Assembly (NCBI GenBank): GCA_007258455.2
Contig: VDFB02195933.1
Location: 58,735-122,734, forward strand
DNA length: 64,000 nt
Direction of reading: 5' to 3'
DNA from: Sequoia sempervirens
Lineage: Eukaryota > Streptophyta > Pinopsida > Cupressales > Cupressaceae
In this document: positions 58,643 to 64,000 of the stretch, in pieces
How positions within the stretch are numbered: the stretch's first letter is position 1
Layout: every line of letters begins with the position of its first letter
Position numbers and translations under genes: made by a program
The notes under the pieces: model-generated
Database searches by the model: none
What the model saw: only the letters and a program-made list of their open reading frames with translations
Told to the model about the DNA's origin: nothing

Positions 58643-59344
58643 TGTTGAATTTAGTGATCAGATTAAGTGCACAGAAAATTAATTCAAAATCAGACACAAT
58701 AACACACCAGATACCCTAGGAAAACCCTCCTCTTGAGGGAGAAAAACCCAGCAACAATATATCTCTTATATATTGAAACAATAAATGAATCTCCTTTACA
58801 ATAGAGGCCAATATGAAGGCTTATAACATGTGCATCAAACTGATACAATATAACAGACAATCCGATGAAGATAATCTCAACAAACAATGATATTGAACTA
58901 CTCTTGAACTCGATCTGCCTTGAATAGAATTCGCACCAAGAATGTGTATAGAATTCGCACCAAGAATGATATGCTGAAGTGTATCGAATGAACTGAATCT
59001 CAATGCCAAACAACAAAGTTTCATTGAGTATATATACACCACGAATGGAAGAGACATGTCTTTCCAAAAGCATGTCGGCCTGTAACAAAAATCGCGCCTC
59101 CTCCATAAGATCGTGTCTCCTCAAGGTCGGCCTCCAATAACAAATATAACTCTTTATTATTTGCACCTCTTCATTAATCATTATGTCGGCTTGAATAAAC
59201 AAATCGCATCTTCAATAAATCGTGCCTCTTGAGTGAATCGATGTCTCAATAAATTAAATAGCTCTAAGCTATGATTTAATTTATTAACATGAATCAAAGG
59301 AGATCGCTGGAAGTAGAGACCGACGCTGTACATGAACATCAACA
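58643..59344 (-). repeat. Copia 3' LTR
   Basis: This 702-bp LTR starts TGTTGATG and ends AATTCAACA on the minus strand. The last 90 bp match the right LTR at 63910-64000 with about two differences. A 24-bp direct repeat around GAATTCGCACCAAGAATG occurs near 58925 and 58950. Confidence 0.92.
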
Positions 59345-59389
59345 CTCCCTCTCAGCTAGGGAGTATACTTCCAGCTACTCAAGACATGT

Positions 59390-59735
59390 CACCTCAATGT
59401 GATGTCAGATATCACCTCAATACGATATCAACCATAATGGCTACAACCATGCTATGGTGAACAAAGGAATATCACCTCATTTTGATATTGGATATCGCCT
59501 CAACACGATATCTACCATAATGGCTACAACCATACTATGGTAAAAGATAAATATCAATTCCTCAATGGATATTGGATATCGCTTCAACATCTATATCTTT
59601 ACCGGCATATAATGGCTAAATTCATATTTCATGGTAAAAGATAAATATCACCTCAACGCAGGATATTGGATATCGCCACACGATGATCTACCATAATGGC
59701 TACAACCATACTATGGTAAAAGACAAAAAATAAAA
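59390..59735 (-). repeat. Tandem repeats of about 85 bp between pol and 3' LTR
   Basis: Four units carry CATAATGGCTA-type strings at about 59430, 59515, 59605 and 59690, each followed by a GATATC-rich part. The position matches the GATATC repeats of the other copia element. Confidence 0.75.
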
Positions 59736-59829
59736 ACAAGGAATTTCACTCAACTTCTCTCGCAGAAGGACTCATATCGGCTCTCGTTCGACATCGTAGA
59801 CTCTTTTCTCGCTGGCGTCGATTTTCCAA

Positions 59830-60350
59830 ATTATACCAAGCTTACCCCGAAAAGTATACAAACTTTATCCTGGAGAGAGGCTTGGTGAGAATATCTACCA
59901 TCTGCTCATCAGTGCTGATGTGCCTCAACTATACAGCCTTCTGCAGTACCATATCTCTGATGTAGTGGTACTTGATCTCAACATGCTTCGTTCTGTCATG
60001 AAACACAGGATTGACAAAAAGCTTCACGCAACTCTGATCATCACAATGGATGATGGTAGGCTCCATTGATTGTCCAAACAATCCTGCAAGGAGCTTACGA
60101 AGCCACACTGCTTCCGGAGTTGCCATACAAGCTGCGTGGCATATTCCCCGCACGGCACGTTGGCTGTGATGACCTCACGCACTGTGAAATCAGTAACTCC
60201 AAGTTAAAAGCAACAAACTGCAGGTGCTTCTTCCGACCAGAATACAACCTCGGCCTAATCGGACCGAAACCATGTAACTCCAAGTCTACATCCGGTGAGC
60301 AAATTTCAACCTATAACTAACCCGTACACGCTAGCATTCCTGTGATATGT
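59830..60350 (-). pseudogene. Copia RNase H remnant
   Basis: [32 protein letters not shown] and HDRTKHVEIKYHYIRDMV are the RNase H C-terminal part, broken by a stop after VLQKAV. About 60100-60350 is heavily scrambled relative to the other copia element. Confidence 0.85.
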
Positions 60351-61343
60351 TTACTGCACAAGATGTATCCGGTTCTGATCAGTTAATATAAACCGGGTTG
60401 GTGCACTCAATGCATAGCAAATATCGTGTCTAGTGTTAACCGTGATACATCGACCTAAATCAACTCCGTCCGCATTAAATGTAGGATCCACCAAGTCTGA
60501 ATTAGCTGCAACCTCCTTCAACTTATGTAGGTTGGTCTCCATAGGTGTAGACATGGATTTGCAATCCATCATGCCAAATCTCTTAAGTATATCAATGGTG
60601 TACTTTCCTTGACTTAGAATCATCTCATCTAGTTTCTGCCAGACTTCTAATCCAAGGAAGTAATGCATGAGCCCAAGGTCCTTCATCTCAAATTCTGAAG
60701 TCAGCTCCTTCTTGCACTCGAGAATCAGGTGATCTTCTCCAGTAAGGATCAAATCATCAGCATATAAAACCAATATTAATGCATCACCATTGATTACCTT
60801 GAAGTAGAGATTTGAATCAGCATCATTCTTCAAGAAGCCCAAACTAGATAGGTACCGATCAATCCTTTCGTACCAAGCACGAGGAGCTTGCTTAAGACCA
60901 TACAAGGCCTTCTTCAGCTTACACACATGTGACTCCTTCCCATGAACTTCAAAACCATCAAGTTGCTCGATGTAAACTTCTTCCTCAATTACACCATTGA
61001 GAAAAGCTGTCTTCACGTCCATCTGATGAATCTTCCATCCTCTCGATGCAGCAATGGCAATGATAGTTCTAACAGAAGTGTAACGAGCAATAGGAGAAAA
61101 TGTTTCTTTGTAATCAACTCCCTCTTTCTGAGAAAACCCTCGAGCCACAAATCTTGCCTTATACTTCTCAATGCTCCCATCTGCAGCATGCTTGATTTTG
61201 TAGAGCCATTTCAAAGATACCACTGATTTGCTCTTAGGTCTAGGAACAATGTCCCAAACATCATTCTTCAGAATTGATTGATACTCCTCTGCCATTGCAT
61301 CTCTCCGAACCTGATGACTAGATGCTTCTTCAACACATAAAGG
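60351..61343 (-). pseudogene. Copia reverse transcriptase region
   Basis: It continues the gag-integrase frame after a TAG (61344-61346). RT motifs are present: [51 protein letters not shown] and catalytic YADD (VLYADDLILTGED). The end is scrambled (about 60370-60480) with loss of the MIGSLMYL motif seen in the other copia element. Confidence 0.9.
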
Positions 61344-63812
61344 CTATGAATCAATAATCCGACTCATTAAGGCAACACAATTGAAGAACTTATGAGGCCT
61401 TTTACTTTCTCTGAATGTGCCTCTAGGAGCTGCAAAGCTTTCTGCCTCTTGCATAGTACGCCTAGCCCATAGAGGTCTCTTTCTTCCAATGACAATGTCA
61501 GTAGGCCCATCAGTAGGCTCCAAGGGTTCAACAGGATCAGCATCTTCTTTTGGTTCAACAGTCTCCCTCTGAATCTCAGGAGTATAGTCAACTTCCATAT
61601 CCTGAGGAGACTCTTCGTTATTGAACTCCATGTGAGTGCCCTTGGATCTCCTAAATGCAATGTCTTCCTCAAAGGTAACATCTCTACTGATCTCGATCAA
61701 TTTTTGTCCTGGAATGTAAATTCTGTAGGCTTTAGATGTCTCGCTGTAGCCCACAAAGATGCCCTTCTTGCCAGAAGGCTCCAACTTAGTTCTCTTCTCC
61801 TTCGGAACATGGATATAAACAGGACATCCAAAGATTCTTAAGTGACTGACTTCAGGCTTCTTCCCTGTGAAGGCTTCTTCCGGAGTTATATTCTCTAAGA
61901 CCTTGTGAGGACTTCTGTTTTGCACATATACAGCTGTCCTGGAGGCTTCTGCCCATAAGAAAGTCTGCAAATCTTGATCATGAATCATGGCCTTTGCTGC
62001 TTCCATGATTGTCCTGTTCTTTCTTTCTGCAACACCATTCTGCTGAGGATTATAGGGAACACAGAACTCCCTCTTAATCCCTGCATCAGTACAAAAGTCT
62101 AGAAAACTACTAGAGGTGTATTCTCCACCATTGTTAGATCTAAGGACCTTAATTCTTTTACCAGAAAGATTTTCTACTAAGTTTTTGAACTCCTTAAATC
62201 TAGCTAATACTTCCTCAGACTCTTTAGACCTCAAGAAATAAATCCAAGTCTTCCTAGAGTGATCATCAATAAACAGTACATAATACAAAAATCCGCTTGA
62301 AGACGGAACAGACATAGGACCACATAAATTTGAATGAATGAGATCTAAAATACTCTTAGATCTATTTTCACTACTATGAAAGGTGGCTTTTACATTCTTA
62401 CCTAGAACGCATCCCTTGCAAGTGCCTTCATGCTCTTTGTCGATTTTAGGTAGACCTGTCACCATCTTCTCCATAATAGGCAAGGCACGGAAGTGTAGAT
62501 GCGCCAATCTTCGATGCCAAAGATCACGTAGAGAAGTATCATGAACCAAAGCTTGTAGAGGACGAGTGCAAACCCTGTAAAGACTTTCATGTCTAACTCC
62601 AATAATTTGAGCATCCTTGAAGCTAGAGTTCTCCATCCATACAAGAACTTTGCCTTTTGAGAAGGCAATTTGATATCCTTTATCTTCTAGGGCTGAAATA
62701 GAGATGAGATTGCGCTTGATCCCCGGAACATAAAGAACATTGCTCAACTGAAGTGTGATGCCTGAATCCAAATGGAGAGTAGAGGTCCCAATCCCTTTCA
62801 CAGTGTAACTAGCATCATCTCCAATGATAACTTGTTCCAAAGAGTCTTTCTTCACCAAGCTTGATAAGTGCTCCTTGAACCCGGTGATGTGACGAGAAGC
62901 ACCACTGTCAATCAACCATGTGTTGGTGTCGGTGGCAACATTTCTTGACAAGGCTGAGCAAAACATATATTCATCCTTCTGAGGAGAAACATTCTCTACA
63001 TCTGCAACGGAGGCTTGATGCTTAGGTCTGTCAGGGCAATGTTTGGCAAAATGACCAAACTTGTCACACCTAAAGCATTGAATTTTAGACAAGTCTCGCT
63101 TCTTCTTGGAAGGGGAAGCATCATCATTTCCTTTATCACGATTCCTCTTGAAGTGACCCTTCTTTCCACCTTTTCCTTTCTTCTTCGAAGCTTGGGCTGC
63201 AAGAACATGGATTTCTTGATTAGAAGAACTTGGACCAACACCTCTAGCCATCAACCTTGATTCCACTTGGATGCAATCGGCCCTCAAACGATCAAACTTC
63301 GGGAGTTTAGATCTTGCACTAATTCCTTGAATATAGGACTCCCAAGATAATGGCAAGCCGTTGAGTGCAAGCATTGTCAAATCTTTATCTTCAACCATAT
63401 GGCCAATTGTGGAGAGTTGATCTCTCAATTCTGCAATCCTCATGAAGTAGGCGATCACCGTCTCTCCTTTCGTCATCTTCACATGATGAAGTTGTTGCTT
63501 CAGCGCAAGAGCCCGGCTGGTGTTGTTGATTTCATACATTTCTTCCAAAGTTTTGAACATCTCCCTCGCAGTCTTCAACTTAGAAACAATAGGGACGATG
63601 TGGTCTTTAATGGAGTCAACTAGCAACTTCTTTGCTTTGATGTCTTTCTTCCTCCATTGCAGCTTCTCTTCTTCCTCTTTAGGTTCGGGAACCTTGGTCT
63701 CCGCAAATTCAACCAAATCATTCTTCTCTAATGTAAGCATGATTCGGAATCTCCATGAGGTGTAGTTTGAAGCTCCATCGAGTCTATCCTCAATCTTTAA
63801 TCCATTCACCAT
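61344..63812 (-). pseudogene. Copia gag-protease-integrase, catalytically dead integrase
   Basis: The start is set at 63812, where MVNGLKIEDRLDGASNYTSW begins. Domains: gag CCHC knuckle (CFRCDKFGHFAKHCP), protease DSGA, integrase HHCC (LWHRRLAHLHF, CKGC). In the integrase core the first Asp reads Asn (IHSNLCGP) and the second Asp reads Asn (LRSNNGGEY); the Glu (VAERKN) is kept. The frame ends in TAG. Confidence 0.92.
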
Positions 63813-63909
63813 CTTGATTGATGTATAGATAGACAAGAAACAAAAAATAGAGTATTGCTGTGAAAACACGAATCTAATCACGATCTTCTTCAAACCCGCT
63901 CTGATACCA

Positions 63910-64000
63910 TGTTGAATTTAGTGATCAAATTAAGTGCACAGAAAATTAATTCAAAATCAGACACAATAACACAGCAGATACCCTAGGAAAACCCTCCTCT
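63910..64000 (-). repeat. Copia 5' LTR, partial
   Basis: The right-hand LTR begins at 63910 just after the primer site and continues past the window end. It matches 58643-58733. Confidence 0.92.

Larger units (their letters stand above)
58643..64000 (-). mobile_element. Ty1-copia retrotransposon, runs off the window
   Basis: On the minus strand: 5' LTR from beyond 64000 to 63910, primer site TGGTATCAGAGC ending at 63909, gag-pol 63812 to about 59830, a repeat array, the purine tract (GAGAGGGAG, complement of 59345-59355) and 3' LTR 59344-58643. It is related to but distinct from the element at 6333. It is in sense orientation to the host gene. Confidence 0.93.

Overview
The window looks like nuclear DNA of a seed plant with a very large, repeat-packed genome. 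A gymnosperm is the best guess. This is inferred from one host gene with plant-specific similarity and introns up to about 27 kb, from several nested LTR retrotransposons, and from the lack of any second host gene in 64 kb. Species cannot be told from the sequence.

Host gene. One gene lies on the minus strand. I can place 14 consecutive internal exons between 45679 (5' side) and 5898 (3' side). They encode the middle of a BEACH-domain protein that resembles plant BEACH-domain protein C (BCHC1/BCHC2): a long armadillo-like region, the PH-BEACH domain and most of the BEACH domain. All 13 splice junctions keep frame (3562 nt of coding sequence), so the gene looks functional. The first exons lie beyond 64000. 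The end of the BEACH domain and the WD40 repeats lie to the left of position 1.

Everything else is transposon or repeat inside its introns. From left to right: a chimeric Ty3-gypsy 3' end with its LTR (1-2592); a nearly intact Ty1-copia element (6333-12159, target duplication GCTCT) that turned an intron of about 345 bp into 6.2 kb; the 12-17 kb exon cluster; then a 27,480-bp intron (16875-44354). That intron holds a solo LTR nested in another LTR (19639-24167), an unidentified multi-part ORF (28195-42313) cut by a minus-strand solo LTR (28650-30643) and by an 8.5-kb LTR-type insertion (32659-41200), and a LINE inside the latter (about 33.85-37.95 kb). Exons follow at 44355-45679. The next intron, at least 18 kb long, carries a complete but degenerate Ty3-gypsy element (46204-52731, target duplication AATTC), a minus-strand solo LTR (52955-54171), a 194-bp tandem duplication, a small foldback element (58361-58584) and a second Ty1-copia element on the minus strand (58643 to beyond 64000).

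Most insertions have matching 5-bp target duplications, so their order can be worked out. The least explained items are the split ORF of unknown family, the LINE whose ORF1 looks animal-like, the 230-bp GGGCGCC hairpin array inside the large LTR, and the ACGTGTC-rich hairpins in the copia LTR.
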